14,762 nt of DNA from Candidatus Aminicenantota bacterium (GCA_020355945.1 CP070627.1:518959-533720), one strand, 5' to 3'; positions 1-7,588 are shown, counted from the stretch's first letter. Translations and numbers: made by a program. Notes: a model not told the origin generated them from the letters alone.

Positions 1-59
1 AATATCCCCATTATTACGGTTGGTACTAACATTGGCGATTTTCTCCTTTCTTTATTCAT
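1..59 (-). CDS. possible 5' end of a gene running off the left edge
   Basis: On the minus strand an ATG at 32-30 stays open to the window edge, and an in-frame ATG lies at 59-57. From the inner start it reads MLVPTVIMGI. A GGAG Shine-Dalgarno-like stretch (complement of 43-46) is about 10 nt before the inner ATG, and the outer ATG has an AAAGGAG farther upstream. With only 10 to 19 codons visible no family can be named. If real, the gene is divergent from the sugar kinase and shares its roughly 150-bp upstream region. Chance is a serious alternative. Confidence 0.3.
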   Translation of the reverse strand, partial: MNKERRKSPMLVPTVIMGI

Positions 60-206
60 GATTCACGTAAAGCTCCTTTATTCATAAAGCAGTTTTTTTT
101 AGGTCTATTCATTACCATAAATAGGAGAAAATTACAATTCTTTTCTTTTTTTATGAAATTTGATATGATATTTCTCCTTATTTCGTGTGTTTATAAAGGA
201 GTGCAA

Positions 207-1121
207 ATGAAACAGTATGTCGTAGGCGTGGATCTTGGTGGCACCAAGGTGGAAGCCTGTCTAATGGATACAAAACGGAACGTATATAACCGTTATCGCC
301 AACCGGTGCAAGCGGCTCAAGGGCTGGACCTGGTGATGCAAAATATCCAGGCAGTGATCCGGGAAGTGGCCGAGGGGAAACCCTATGCCGCCGTGGGAAT
401 GGGTACACCCGGCACGTACGCCCCGGAAGCGGATCGTATATATGGGTCCCCCCACACACCGGTTTATGAAATACCGGGTTTTATTCAAGGTCTAAAAGAT
501 GTATTAGAAGTGCCCCTGGTGGTGGAAAATGATGCCAATTGCCTGGCTTTGGCAGAATTCTTTGCCAGCTGCGAAGGTAAATACCGGTACGTCCTGGCAG
601 TCATCATGGGCACGGGATTCGGCAGCGGATTAATCCTGGACAATAAACTCTACCGGGGCGCCAGGGGAGGCGCAGGTGAAATCGGCCATACAACCATAGT
701 TTTTAACGGCAGGTTATGTGAATGTGGACGGCGAGGATGCGTTGAAGCCTACCTCTCCGGGCCCAGCCTCAGCCGACGATTCTACGATCTGAGCAAAAAA
801 AACCTGGACGCTCCCGGGATTTACAATCTTTATCAACAGGAAGACCCACAGGCTGCAGCACTGTTTGAAGAAAGTTTTAAGATGCTGGGCGAAGTCTTTG
901 CCAATGCAGTCAATACCTTTGACCTGGAAGCCATCATCCTGGGCGGTGGGGTTTCCAATATCCCGGCCTGGTATCAACAGGTGCCACCTTATATGAAAAA
1001 ATCTCTTTTTGGGATTCCCAGGGGAGATATTCCCCTCATTCCAGCCAAACTGGGGGATTCTGCCGGTGTCCTGGGTGCTGCCTACCTGGCACTGCGCCAA
1101 TTGGGAGTTCTCTGTTTTTAA
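207..1121 (+). CDS. ROK-family sugar kinase (glucokinase/fructokinase-like)
   Basis: Cytosolic ATP-dependent hexose or amino-sugar kinase of the ROK family, 304 aa from the chosen start. Seen in the sequence: phosphate-binding DLGGTK at residues 9-14; ENDAN at 107-111, whose Asp109 is the expected catalytic base; the glycine-rich GTGFGSG at 135-141; and the ROK zinc site made by His161 plus CECGRRGC at 171-178. ILGGGVSN follows near the C-terminus. There is no N-terminal winged helix, so this is a kinase and not a ROK repressor. ATG207 is preferred over the in-frame ATG153 because AAAGGAG sits 5 nt before it and the ROK fold begins at once; the extra 18 residues of the longer form are unrelated hydrophobic sequence. 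The sugar cannot be read from sequence; glucose, fructose, mannose and N-acetyl sugars are all known for the family. No sugar transporter or catabolic gene lies beside it. Confidence 0.92.
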   Translation: MKQYVVGVDLGGTKVEACLMDTKRNVYNRYRQPVQAAQGLDLVMQNIQAVIREVAEGKPYAAVGMGTPGTYAPEADRIYGSPHTPVYEIPGFIQGLKDVLEVPLVVENDANCLALAEFFASCEGKYRYVLAVIMGTGFGSGLILDNKLYRGARGGAGEIGHTTIVFNGRLCECGRRGCVEAYLSGPSLSRRFYDLSKKNLDAPGIYNLYQQEDPQAAALFEESFKMLGEVFANAVNTFDLEAIILGGGVSNIPAWYQQVPPYMKKSLFGIPRGDIPLIPAKLGDSAGVLGAAYLALRQLGVLCF

Positions 1122-1302
1122 CCCTTCGACAAAAGAAACCTGTATGGTTAACAAATGGGAGTGTTTTCTTGTGGTATAAAACAAAACATGAAATGTTAAA
1201 AAATCGATATCCCGGTGAACTTTTTCACTTTTTAGTACTGCTTCTATAACGATAATTCTGAGGACTGAATAAAAAAATTTTTACTTAAAATTCCAAAAAG
1301 TC

Positions 1303-1348
1303 TTTGATTTTAAGATAAAATATGATATAATTATTAACAAATCAGAGG
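1303..1348 (+). promoter_or_regulatory. sigma70-like promoter and RBS of the AraC-type gene
   Basis: A perfect TATAAT at 1326-1331 is preceded by TTGATT at 1304-1309 with a 16-bp spacer. The ribosome-binding site AGAGG lies at 1344-1348, six bases before the ATG at 1355. The leader would be only about 17 nt. The promoter shows the AraC-type gene is transcribed separately from the kinase upstream. Confidence 0.6.
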
Positions 1349-1354
1349 TTCAAC

Positions 1355-1726
1355 ATGAAAAAAAGAAAGCTCTCAGATCGCGCGGCCGAATTTGTGGTAT
1401 CATTAAACGATGAAGAGCTGGCTGCTCTAAAGGTGGATTTTCTTGCATCTAACCTTGGAGTGAATCCCTCTTATCTGTCACGAAAATTCAAAAGCGATAA
1501 AGAAATGTCATTGAATGAATTTATTACCGGCGAAAAAATGCGCCGGTCGGCAATCCTGTTAACCAAAGCCAAAAAAGTCCCTATTGTCACGCTGGCTAAA
1601 ATAACAGGATTTGCCAGGGCAGATTATTTTGTCATCCTGTTCAGAGACTACTTTGGCATTCATCCCAAAAAATATGGTCAATTAAGAAAACACAAATTCC
1701 TGGCCGGCGATTACGACTACATTTAA
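1355..1726 (+). CDS. single-domain AraC/XylS-type HTH protein
   Basis: A 123-aa protein that is almost entirely an AraC-family DNA-binding domain. The first helix-turn-helix falls at about residues 25-50 (LKVDFLASNLGVNPSYLSRKF) and the second at about 70-105. The second includes the family's signature around ITGFARADYFVILFRDYFGIHPKKY, which matches the usual 'GF.d.syF.r.FKk..G.tP..yR' pattern. No N-terminal ligand-binding or receiver domain is present, and the own promoter and RBS argue against a lost N-terminus, so it is a stand-alone HTH unit. It presumably acts as a DNA-binding transcription factor. Its target and signal are unknown. Neighbours are a sugar kinase upstream on the same strand and a convergent outer-membrane protease gene. 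Confidence 0.85.
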   Translation: MKKRKLSDRAAEFVVSLNDEELAALKVDFLASNLGVNPSYLSRKFKSDKEMSLNEFITGEKMRRSAILLTKAKKVPIVTLAKITGFARADYFVILFRDYFGIHPKKYGQLRKHKFLAGDYDYI

Positions 1727-1777
1727 TTCATTTCTTGAAATCCTTATATTGCCTGGTCTAAGGCGGAAGGAATTGGC

Positions 1778-4708
1778 TTAGAAAGAATTTCCAATCCTTA
1801 GATAAACCATGGGCGAGTGATAAGGACGCTGACCCACCGCAATACCGACGGATGCATTAAATTTTAAATCCCCCAGGAAAGCCACGATGTTTAATTCCAT
1901 TCCCAGTGAATAGGAAGGGTCCAGGGTCCATTTCCCGGTCCATACATGGCCCAGGTCTGCGAATAGGCTTAAATACAGGCGTTCAATACTCCTGAACATC
2001 CAAAAGACATTTTCTATTTTAAACAGGGCCAGCCGATATTCAATATTAAACAGGTACCCGCCGGTGCCGGCAAAGTAACCGGAGGGATACCCTCTCATGA
2101 GGTCAAACAGGTTGTTTCCCGCCACATGAAAACCCGCTTTGGACTCCGCACCTCCCATATAAAACAGGCGCCTGGCTTCACCCCAGGAATCCATGATGCC
2201 CAGGTGTAATGCCAGGACATTGGGTCTGAATAGTGAAATATAATGTTTGTACTGCAAAGCAGCGGTATTAATATCGTAATCACTGCCCATAAATTTAAAT
2301 TCCCTGGAATAAGAAAGGGAAAGGCCAATACCATCGGCACGGGAAATGGAGTCATAATATCGCTTCGCTGAATTGTAAAAAAAACCCAATTGAATGCCGT
2401 TCAGTTTAACCCGGATTTCCCGGGGTAAATCCAAAAAACGATCGCTGCCGGTCTCAAAATGAATATTGGAATAGAGGTAAGCCTGACTGGCTGCTTTGAC
2501 CAACAAAGGATAAAAACCGATCAATTCCAATTTTCTCTCATTATGGATAAAATTTCCATACTCAGAACTGCGATTGAAGTCCGATAAATCGGAATAGCGA
2601 AGGGACAGGCCAGGATACAGGCCATCGTAGGTGTAGGTGAAGACAACATTAGCGGTTTTACTTCTAAAACCGTAAAAAGCCTGTAAAGTGAAGGAATTCT
2701 GAGATGAAAGATCATGGCTGCTCATAATGATGCCCGGTTGAAACTCATTACCACTATACCGATAATTGCCGCTGATGTATTTGGGGACCAGTTCCCGCAG
2801 GAAATTGTAGGGTTTGATTTTATATTGCCCGGGGGAATCGGATTGAGGTTCCAGGACGGGGTTTTGTTCTTTAACCGGAAAGGATTTCACTGTTACGATT
2901 TTTGGTTTTGTTTTCTTTTTGAGGAGCTCCAAATCTACCAGCCCCAGGTTATAGCCGTTGGCGTCAAAAAAAGAGACTGCCAGTTTATCTTTATTTTTCC
3001 CGGGCTGCAGGGAGAAAAAACGGATGGAGGGTAGATGAGGGTCATTATAAATGATAAAGGCATTGGTTTTCATATGCAGTGAAGCCAGACGGTAATTATC
3101 TTCATACTGGCAAACAAAAAAAAGTTCATCCGCATTTTTCCAGGCCGGGTAATAACATTTGCCGCAGCCTTCTGTTAAAACCTTTTCCAACCGGCCATCC
3201 CGGTTAAAAAGTGCAATGGCCCATTCCTGGTTTTTACGCTTTAATGAGACGGCAATCCAACGATTATCCGGGGACACGGCAATATAGGCCATTGAATCAA
3301 AACCAGTGGAAATAATTTTATTACTGCCGGTATTTAAATTTAAGACGGCCAGATAAGACCTGGTATGCAACCGTTTGACGCAGTAGATTTTATCTCTTTC
3401 CGGAGGGGCTTTGCCGGGATATAACAGGCGGCTGCCCCTGGTTAACTGTTTAACCCTCCTGCTTTTCAAATCCAGGGAGTAAATATCGGAGAACCGATAA
3501 TAGGTCTTGAAATGGTCTGCGGCTGAAAAATAAATTTTATTTTCCGGTTCGGAATAATATAAACCATTGATTCCTGATTTTTTTATTAATCGTTTTGACT
3601 TCCCGGTTCTGATATCCAGCACATAAATACCCGGGTACTCTTTATAATTATGATTGACGTAAAATATTTTTTCATCCCTGGTAAGTACCGGGTATTTATT
3701 AAATTTTCCTTTTTGGGTGAGAACAGTGAGTTTGCTGTTGATATTTTTTTTTGTCCGGGTTTCGATATGTTGAAGGAATTCGTTCCACAGCATGGTTGTA
3801 TTTTTTTTAAACACCTGTTTAAAGCGCTGGTGAATATTCAAAATTTTTGGCAGCAGTCTTCGTGTAAAAGTAAAGGGGATGGGGTAATAGGCAAAGGTTT
3901 TAACCAGTTGGGGGATTTTATGTGGGCCGTATTTTTCCACCAGGAAATTGACAAAGGCCGCGCCGTAGAGGTATTTTGACGTACCACCGGGCCAGGATGT
4001 GGGTTCTCCCCAGAAATCGCCCCAGTCGGGTAAGCGGCCGGCTCTGGCAATATGTCCCAACATAAGTTTAAAATCAGGGGTATTGAGTCGTCCGCCTTCA
4101 TTCATCCGGGATTCTGCATAAACCGCCAGCCCTTCCATTATCCATTCCGGCATGTATATGATTGGATAGAGCAAAGGATTTGAACCCAAAATCTTTCTCA
4201 TAAAATAAGTAAAGCCGGAACCCATATTGAAATTGATAATATGGGTCAACTCGTGGGACAGCACCAGGCGGATCCAATCTTTGCCGCTTCCGATGGTGGA
4301 GTCCGGGGGTGGGGTAAAAAGATATATTTCGATCCGGTTATAGGGAAAAAATGTGGCACTGCCATTGGAATCATCGTAAACATCACTCATTAAAATCCTG
4401 ATTTTACTTTTCCCTGGTATGCGGGTGCCCCATAATTGGGTAAGACGGTCATAGAGTTGTTGGGCAGTATTTAAGGTATAAACCGCTTCATCCTGGTAAC
4501 CACCGGGAAATACAACAATGAATCGCTTATTGGCAATTTCCTTCCATTTGATCTCAGGGTGGTACCTGGCGAAAACCGTCCTGTGAAATACCAGCAGTAA
4601 CGTAAAGAGGATAATTGGAATGATGGAATGATGGAATATTGGAAAAATGGGTTTGGACAAGGGGGCAAGCCCCCTTGTCCCCTTTAAAGTATTGACAAAT
4701 AATTGCAT
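1778..4708 (-). CDS. outer-membrane fusion: zinc metalloprotease + beta-propeller + beta-barrel
   Basis: A 976-aa envelope protein. Residues about 21-47 form a hydrophobic signal peptide (LFTLLLVF...TVFA). A gluzincin-type peptidase domain follows, with zinc motif HELTH at 152-156 and the third ligand expected at Glu192 in WIMEG. Residues about 330-600 contain repeated TolB/PD40-like blades (for example YIAVSPDNRWIAVSL). A linker near 620-645 (YNFLRELVPKY) resembles the lead-in to Omp85/D15-like barrels. Residues about 645-976 are alternating aromatic beta strands ending in ...IGNSF, with the terminal Phe typical of BAM substrates. Such peptidase_MA-propeller-barrel proteins are known in general terms in Acidobacteria-like genomes, but their substrates are unknown to me. 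The start is odd. ATG4708 lies inside an interspersed repeat, AGGAGG is 12 nt upstream, and no other Met occurs before about residue 107. A TTG at codon 17 is a conceivable alternative. The gene follows trxB by 55 bp. Confidence 0.85.
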   Translation of the reverse strand: MQLFVNTLKGTRGLAPLSKPIFPIFHHSIIPIILFTLLLVFHRTVFARYHPEIKWKEIANKRFIVVFPGGYQDEAVYTLNTAQQLYDRLTQLWGTRIPGKSKIRILMSDVYDDSNGSATFFPYNRIEIYLFTPPPDSTIGSGKDWIRLVLSHELTHIINFNMGSGFTYFMRKILGSNPLLYPIIYMPEWIMEGLAVYAESRMNEGGRLNTPDFKLMLGHIARAGRLPDWGDFWGEPTSWPGGTSKYLYGAAFVNFLVEKYGPHKIPQLVKTFAYYPIPFTFTRRLLPKILNIHQRFKQVFKKNTTMLWNEFLQHIETRTKKNINSKLTVLTQKGKFNKYPVLTRDEKIFYVNHNYKEYPGIYVLDIRTGKSKRLIKKSGINGLYYSEPENKIYFSAADHFKTYYRFSDIYSLDLKSRRVKQLTRGSRLLYPGKAPPERDKIYCVKRLHTRSYLAVLNLNTGSNKIISTGFDSMAYIAVSPDNRWIAVSLKRKNQEWAIALFNRDGRLEKVLTEGCGKCYYPAWKNADELFFVCQYEDNYRLASLHMKTNAFIIYNDPHLPSIRFFSLQPGKNKDKLAVSFFDANGYNLGLVDLELLKKKTKPKIVTVKSFPVKEQNPVLEPQSDSPGQYKIKPYNFLRELVPKYISGNYRYSGNEFQPGIIMSSHDLSSQNSFTLQAFYGFRSKTANVVFTYTYDGLYPGLSLRYSDLSDFNRSSEYGNFIHNERKLELIGFYPLLVKAASQAYLYSNIHFETGSDRFLDLPREIRVKLNGIQLGFFYNSAKRYYDSISRADGIGLSLSYSREFKFMGSDYDINTAALQYKHYISLFRPNVLALHLGIMDSWGEARRLFYMGGAESKAGFHVAGNNLFDLMRGYPSGYFAGTGGYLFNIEYRLALFKIENVFWMFRSIERLYLSLFADLGHVWTGKWTLDPSYSLGMELNIVAFLGDLKFNASVGIAVGQRPYHSPMVYLRIGNSF

Positions 4709-4760
4709 GAAATGCTGTTATCCTCCTATTCTCCTATTCCGCTATTCCTTCATTCCAATT
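4613..4760. repeat. MITE-like element with inverted ends, holding repeat copy 1
   Basis: The ends are imperfect inverted repeats. 4613-4642 starts AATTGGAATGATGGAAT, and the complement of 4731-4760 starts AATTGGAATGAAGGAAT; I count about 23 of 30 matching positions. Inside lies a nearly perfect 26-bp palindrome GGACAAGGGGGC-AA-GCCCCCTTGTCC at about 4656-4681. Next to it is a roughly 66-bp block (4659-4724) shared in inverse orientation with 5732-5797. The element abuts the trxB stop codon (4764) and supplies the first codons and signal-peptide region of the protease gene. No transposase is present, so any mobility would be passive. Confidence 0.6.
4692..4721 (+). promoter_or_regulatory. promoter-like pair inside repeat copy 1
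   Basis: TTGACA at 4692-4697 and TGTTAT at 4716-4721 with an 18-bp spacer point rightward, antisense to trxB. The same arrangement in copy 2 points at trxB. Here there is no plus-strand gene to read, so activity would yield antisense RNA over trxB. The -10 is weaker than in copy 2. Confidence 0.35.
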
Positions 4761-4763
4761 CTT

Positions 4764-5696
4764 TTACTCCATTGATTCGATATAGTGTTCGGCATCCAGG
4801 GCGGCTGCGCATCCGCTGCCGGCTGCAGTTACTGCCTGTCTATAGTGGGAATCCTGTACATCACCGCAGGCAAACACACCTGGCACACTGGTGGCGGTTA
4901 TCCTGGACTTATCAGTGCAGGTGACGAGATAACCTTTTTCATCCATCTGTACCTGGCCGGCAAACAGTTTGGTATTGGGTGTATGGCCGATGGCCACAAA
5001 CATACCGTCTACCTTTAACTCGGAGATATCGCCGGTGAGTTTATTTTTTATTTTAACGGCGGTCACCTTCTCATCGCCCAGGACATCTTCCACCACACTG
5101 TTCAAAATGAATTGGATTTTGGGATTATCTTTTGCTTTTTGCGTCATAATTTTGGAAGCGCGGAATTGGTCCCTGCGGTGGATAATATATACTTTAGAGG
5201 CATAGCGGGTGAGGAAGGTGGCTTCTTCCATAGCGCTGTCACCGCCGCCCACCACGCAGACTTCTTTATTGGTAAAAAAGAACCCGTCACAGGTGGCACA
5301 AGCGCTGACACCCCGGCCCATTAACCGCTTCTCATTCTCAAACCCCAGGAGATTGGCGGTGGCACCGGTGGCAATGATCACGGCTTTAGCCTCATATGCA
5401 TCATCCTCTTCCCATACGATTTTTTTATCTGGTTTTAGTTCCACCCTGGTAACGTCAGCGGTTACGAATTCCGCGCCGAATCGTTCGGCCTGGGCTCGCA
5501 ATTCCTCCATCAATTCCGGTCCCATGATGCCATCCCTGAAACCCGGGAAATTTTCCACTTCCGTGGTAATCATCAATTGTCCGCCCGGTTGGTAACCTTC
5601 AAATACCAGGGGCTCCAAATTAGCCCTGGCTGTATAAATAGCGGCAGTCAAACCCGCTGGCCCGGAACCGATAATAATCACTTCGCGTTTTTCCAT
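4764..5696 (-). CDS. trxB: thioredoxin reductase (NADPH)
   Basis: A 310-aa FAD enzyme that passes electrons from NADPH to thioredoxin, keeping cytosolic thiols reduced. Seen in the sequence: N-terminal FAD-binding GSGPAGL at 10-16; the redox-active pair CATC at 133-136 followed by DG; a second Rossmann motif GGGDS at 150-154; the NADPH phosphate-binding HRRDQFR at 173-179; and the C-terminal FAD motif GVFACGD at 273-279. Length and motif order match low-molecular-weight bacterial TrxB throughout. AGGAG (complement of 5704-5708) lies 7 nt before ATG5696. The likely promoter lies within a repeat just upstream. The protease gene follows 55 bp downstream on the same strand. No thioredoxin gene is visible nearby. 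Confidence 0.96.
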   Translation of the reverse strand: MEKREVIIIGSGPAGLTAAIYTARANLEPLVFEGYQPGGQLMITTEVENFPGFRDGIMGPELMEELRAQAERFGAEFVTADVTRVELKPDKKIVWEEDDAYEAKAVIIATGATANLLGFENEKRLMGRGVSACATCDGFFFTNKEVCVVGGGDSAMEEATFLTRYASKVYIIHRRDQFRASKIMTQKAKDNPKIQFILNSVVEDVLGDEKVTAVKIKNKLTGDISELKVDGMFVAIGHTPNTKLFAGQVQMDEKGYLVTCTDKSRITATSVPGVFACGDVQDSHYRQAVTAAGSGCAAALDAEHYIESME

Positions 5697-5731
5697 TTTC
5701 GTGCTCCTGTCTTAGACTTTATCAGCAAATG

Positions 5732-5813
5732 GGATAATAGCATTCCATGCAACTATTTGTCAATACTTTAAAGGGGACAAGGGGGCTTGCCCCCTTGGCT
5801 TGCCCCCTTGTCC
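5732..5813. repeat. repeat copy 2, inverted relative to 4659-4724
   Basis: Bases 5732-5797 match the reverse complement of 4659-4724. By eye the only differences are three C/T transitions, including the one in ATGCAAYTATTTGTC. The block ends in GGGGACAAGGGGGCTTGCCCCCTT. In this copy a 13-nt piece of the palindrome (CTTGCCCCCTTGG, 5786-5798) is repeated as CTTGCCCCCTTGT at 5799-5811, so the hairpin is longer and slippable. The long terminal repeats of copy 1 are not recognisable here. Confidence 0.7.
5734..5763 (-). promoter_or_regulatory. likely trxB promoter, carried by repeat copy 2
   Basis: On the minus strand a perfect TTGACA (complement of 5758-5763) is followed after 18 bp by TATTAT (complement of 5734-5739). 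Transcription would start near 5727, giving a leader of about 30 nt with the trxB RBS in it. I see no better promoter between the repeat and trxB. Confidence 0.55.
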
Positions 5814-5872
5814 ATTATTCCAAATGTGAGCGCAGCGAACTAAGTTTTAATTAATCGTTAATCGTTAAAAAT

Positions 5873-6220
5873 TTAATAATCCATTCTCTCCCGAGGTGGA
5901 ACCCTGTTTAAAATCGCGAGCTTCTCATCTAACCAATCGAGCTCCGGGTGATACAAATGGCTCCATTGGGGCTGCACATCTTCTGCCCAGGCCATCTCTC
6001 TGAAAAACTTGGCAAATGCAATCTTTGCCCCTCTAAGTGTGTTGTAATGAGCATCCATAATTACCTTATCGTGATGGAGAATGACCAGCCGGTAATCTCC
6101 TTCCGAAAGAATAATAAAAACACAATCCAGGAAATAATAAATAGAATTTAACAATCGTGAGATTGTTGTTTCGCTTTCCATTGTTTTCTGTTGCTGATGG
6201 AGCGGTTCTTGTTTTTTCAT
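5873..6220 (-). CDS. small uncharacterised protein, 115 aa
   Basis: I do not recognise the family. It appears soluble, with no signal peptide. A polar start (MKKQEPLHQQQ) is followed by a hydrophobic helix-like stretch at about residues 24-40 (LLNSIYYFLDCVFIILS). An alpha/beta-looking segment (YRLVILHHDKVIMDAHYNT) and an aromatic C-terminal part (WSHLYHPELDWLDEKL) follow. It is likely a real gene. AGGAGGT (complement of 6226-6232) lies 5 nt before the ATG, and TTGAGA-N17-TAAAAT sits upstream. It is divergent from the LOG-family gene and shares a 200-bp intergenic region with it. Nothing nearby suggests a function. Confidence 0.7.
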   Translation of the reverse strand: MKKQEPLHQQQKTMESETTISRLLNSIYYFLDCVFIILSEGDYRLVILHHDKVIMDAHYNTLRGAKIAFAKFFREMAWAEDVQPQWSHLYHPELDWLDEKLAILNRVPPRERMDY

Positions 6221-6241
6221 TTGTTACCTCCTCTTCCGGAA

Positions 6242-6270
6242 ATTTTATTATTTATTATTCTTTTTCTCAA
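6242..6270 (-). promoter_or_regulatory. promoter of the small orphan gene
   Basis: Minus-strand TTGAGA (complement of 6265-6270) and TAAAAT (complement of 6242-6247) are separated by 17 bp and lie just upstream of the AGGAGGT site. Confidence 0.45.
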
Positions 6271-6333
6271 ATTTAAACGTTCTCACACGGCGCAGGAAGA
6301 AAAAAATTTATTTCCTTTTGCAAGGTTTTAATG

Positions 6334-6339
6334 TATAAT
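6334..6339 (+). promoter_or_regulatory. -10 element for the LOG-queF pair
   Basis: A perfect TATAAT at 6334-6339, about 80 bases before the LOG start codon. The best -35 at 17-bp spacing (TTTCCT) is poor, so the promoter may need an activator or be a coincidence of AT-rich DNA. Confidence 0.35.
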
Positions 6340-6419
6340 AGTCTCTCTTTTTATTTTTGTATTGAAAAACACCGTAAATAATATAAAAATAGAAATCCTT
6401 CAACAGCGAGGAATAAAAG

Positions 6420-7184
6420 ATGAAACGAGCAGAAAAAGCGTATAAAAATGTCGAATTTTTAAATTCCCAGGAGGCAAGGACATTACGAATCCTTGCAGAA
6501 TACCTTGAACCCAAAAAAAGATTCGACAAAGAAAACATAAAACATACCATTGTTTTTTTCGGTTCCTCTCGGGCTAAATCCGATCCCTGTGATGACCCTT
6601 CCGGTTTCGATTCTTCTAAGTATTATTGGGCTGCGGAAGAGTTTGCGTTTAAACTGGCCTCCTGGTCAAAAGAATTGGAAAAACAAGGATGTGGTTTTGT
6701 CATTTGTTCCGGCGGCGGCCCCGGGATTATGGAAGCGGCAAACCGCGGCGCCAATCGCGCCAATGCCAAAAGTATCGGTTTGAACATTTCAATACCCTTT
6801 GAACAAACTCCCAATGACTACATTTCACTCCAGTTGAATTTCGAATTCCACTACTTTTTCATGAGGAAATTATGGTTCTTGTACCATGCCAAAGCACTCA
6901 TCGTATTCCCTGGCGGTTTCGGCACCATGGATGAACTACTGGAAACCCTGACACTGGTGCAAACCCACAAATTGCCCAAAACCAATATCCCCATCCTCTT
7001 GTACGATCAAACCTTCTGGGAAAAGATCATCAACTTCAAAAAATTGGCGGAATATCATCTGATTTCTCCTGGCGATCTGAAATTATTTCACTATTTCTCA
7101 ACACCAGACCAGGGTATGGAATATTTAAAACCCCGACTATTAAAAATAATAAAGGATTTTAATAACAACAATAGGAGCTTATAA
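6420..7184 (+). CDS. LOG-family protein (nucleotide 5'-monophosphate phosphoribohydrolase-like)
   Basis: A 254-aa Rossmann-fold protein of the LOG / 'lysine decarboxylase-like' family. Characterised members hydrolyse the N-glycosidic bond of nucleoside 5'-monophosphates, releasing the free base and ribose 5-phosphate. Seen in the sequence: SGGGPGIMEAANRGA at 97-111; FFMRK at 146-150; and PGGFGTMDE at 164-172, the family's phosphate-binding and catalytic signature. An N-terminal extension of about 40 residues precedes the first beta strand (TIVFFGSSR). GAGGA lies 7 nt before the ATG. The stop codon TAA shares its last A with the ATG of queF, so the two are translationally coupled. The coupling hints at a role near deazaguanine or base salvage, but the substrate is not readable from the sequence. 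Older databases may mislabel such proteins as lysine decarboxylase. Confidence 0.88.
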   Translation: MKRAEKAYKNVEFLNSQEARTLRILAEYLEPKKRFDKENIKHTIVFFGSSRAKSDPCDDPSGFDSSKYYWAAEEFAFKLASWSKELEKQGCGFVICSGGGPGIMEAANRGANRANAKSIGLNISIPFEQTPNDYISLQLNFEFHYFFMRKLWFLYHAKALIVFPGGFGTMDELLETLTLVQTHKLPKTNIPILLYDQTFWEKIINFKKLAEYHLISPGDLKLFHYFSTPDQGMEYLKPRLLKIIKDFNNNNRSL

Positions 7185-7588
7185 TGAATATGGAAGCGAT
7201 TACAGACTATTTAATCAACATCCGCAAGGATGTGGGATTCATTTCTCCCGGGGTATTGGCAGCCATTCCTTATCAAAACAAGGATAAGAATACCTGGGTG
7301 GAAATCACAAACCCGGAATTTACCTCCCTATGTCCCAAAACCGGGCTTCCTGATTTCGGGGCCATTACCATTAAATACCTCCCGGACAAACGCATCGTAG
7401 AGCTGAAATCCTTAAAATACTACTTTCTCCAGTATCGAAATACAGGGGTCTATTACGAAAACTTAACGCCATTAATTTTAAATCACCTGGTAAAGGCATT
7501 AGACCCCTTTGAGATGATCGTAGAAGCCGAATTTACTTCGCGAGGAGGCATTTCATCAAAAATTACTTCTAAGTATAAAAAGACATAA
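7184..7588 (+). CDS. queF: NADPH-dependent 7-cyano-7-deazaguanine reductase (QueF type)
   Basis: A 134-aa short-type (YkvM-like) QueF. The family reduces preQ0 to preQ1 with NADPH in queuosine biosynthesis. Seen in the sequence: the nucleophile motif FTSLCPKTGLPD with Cys50 and, seven residues on, Asp57; the NADPH-binding motif ELKSLKYY at 73-80; and a T-fold C-terminus with FTSRGGI at 117-123. By spacing to the B. subtilis enzyme (Cys55, Asp62, His96, Glu97), Glu92 matches Glu97 but the position before it is Tyr91 instead of His. That is unusual and may affect activity. AGGAG lies 6 nt before the ATG. No other queuosine genes (queC, queD, queE, tgt) are in the window, so the rest of the pathway must be elsewhere or the organism salvages precursors. 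Confidence 0.9.
   Translation: MNMEAITDYLINIRKDVGFISPGVLAAIPYQNKDKNTWVEITNPEFTSLCPKTGLPDFGAITIKYLPDKRIVELKSLKYYFLQYRNTGVYYENLTPLILNHLVKALDPFEMIVEAEFTSRGGISSKITSKYKKT

Noticed and set aside
153..206. Longer start of the sugar kinase at 153
   Set aside because: The extra 18 residues do not resemble ROK kinases, and the strong RBS belongs to ATG207.
2714..3034. Plus-strand 106-codon frame inside the protease gene
   Set aside because: Antisense shadow of the propeller and linker region; no RBS and no recognisable protein features.
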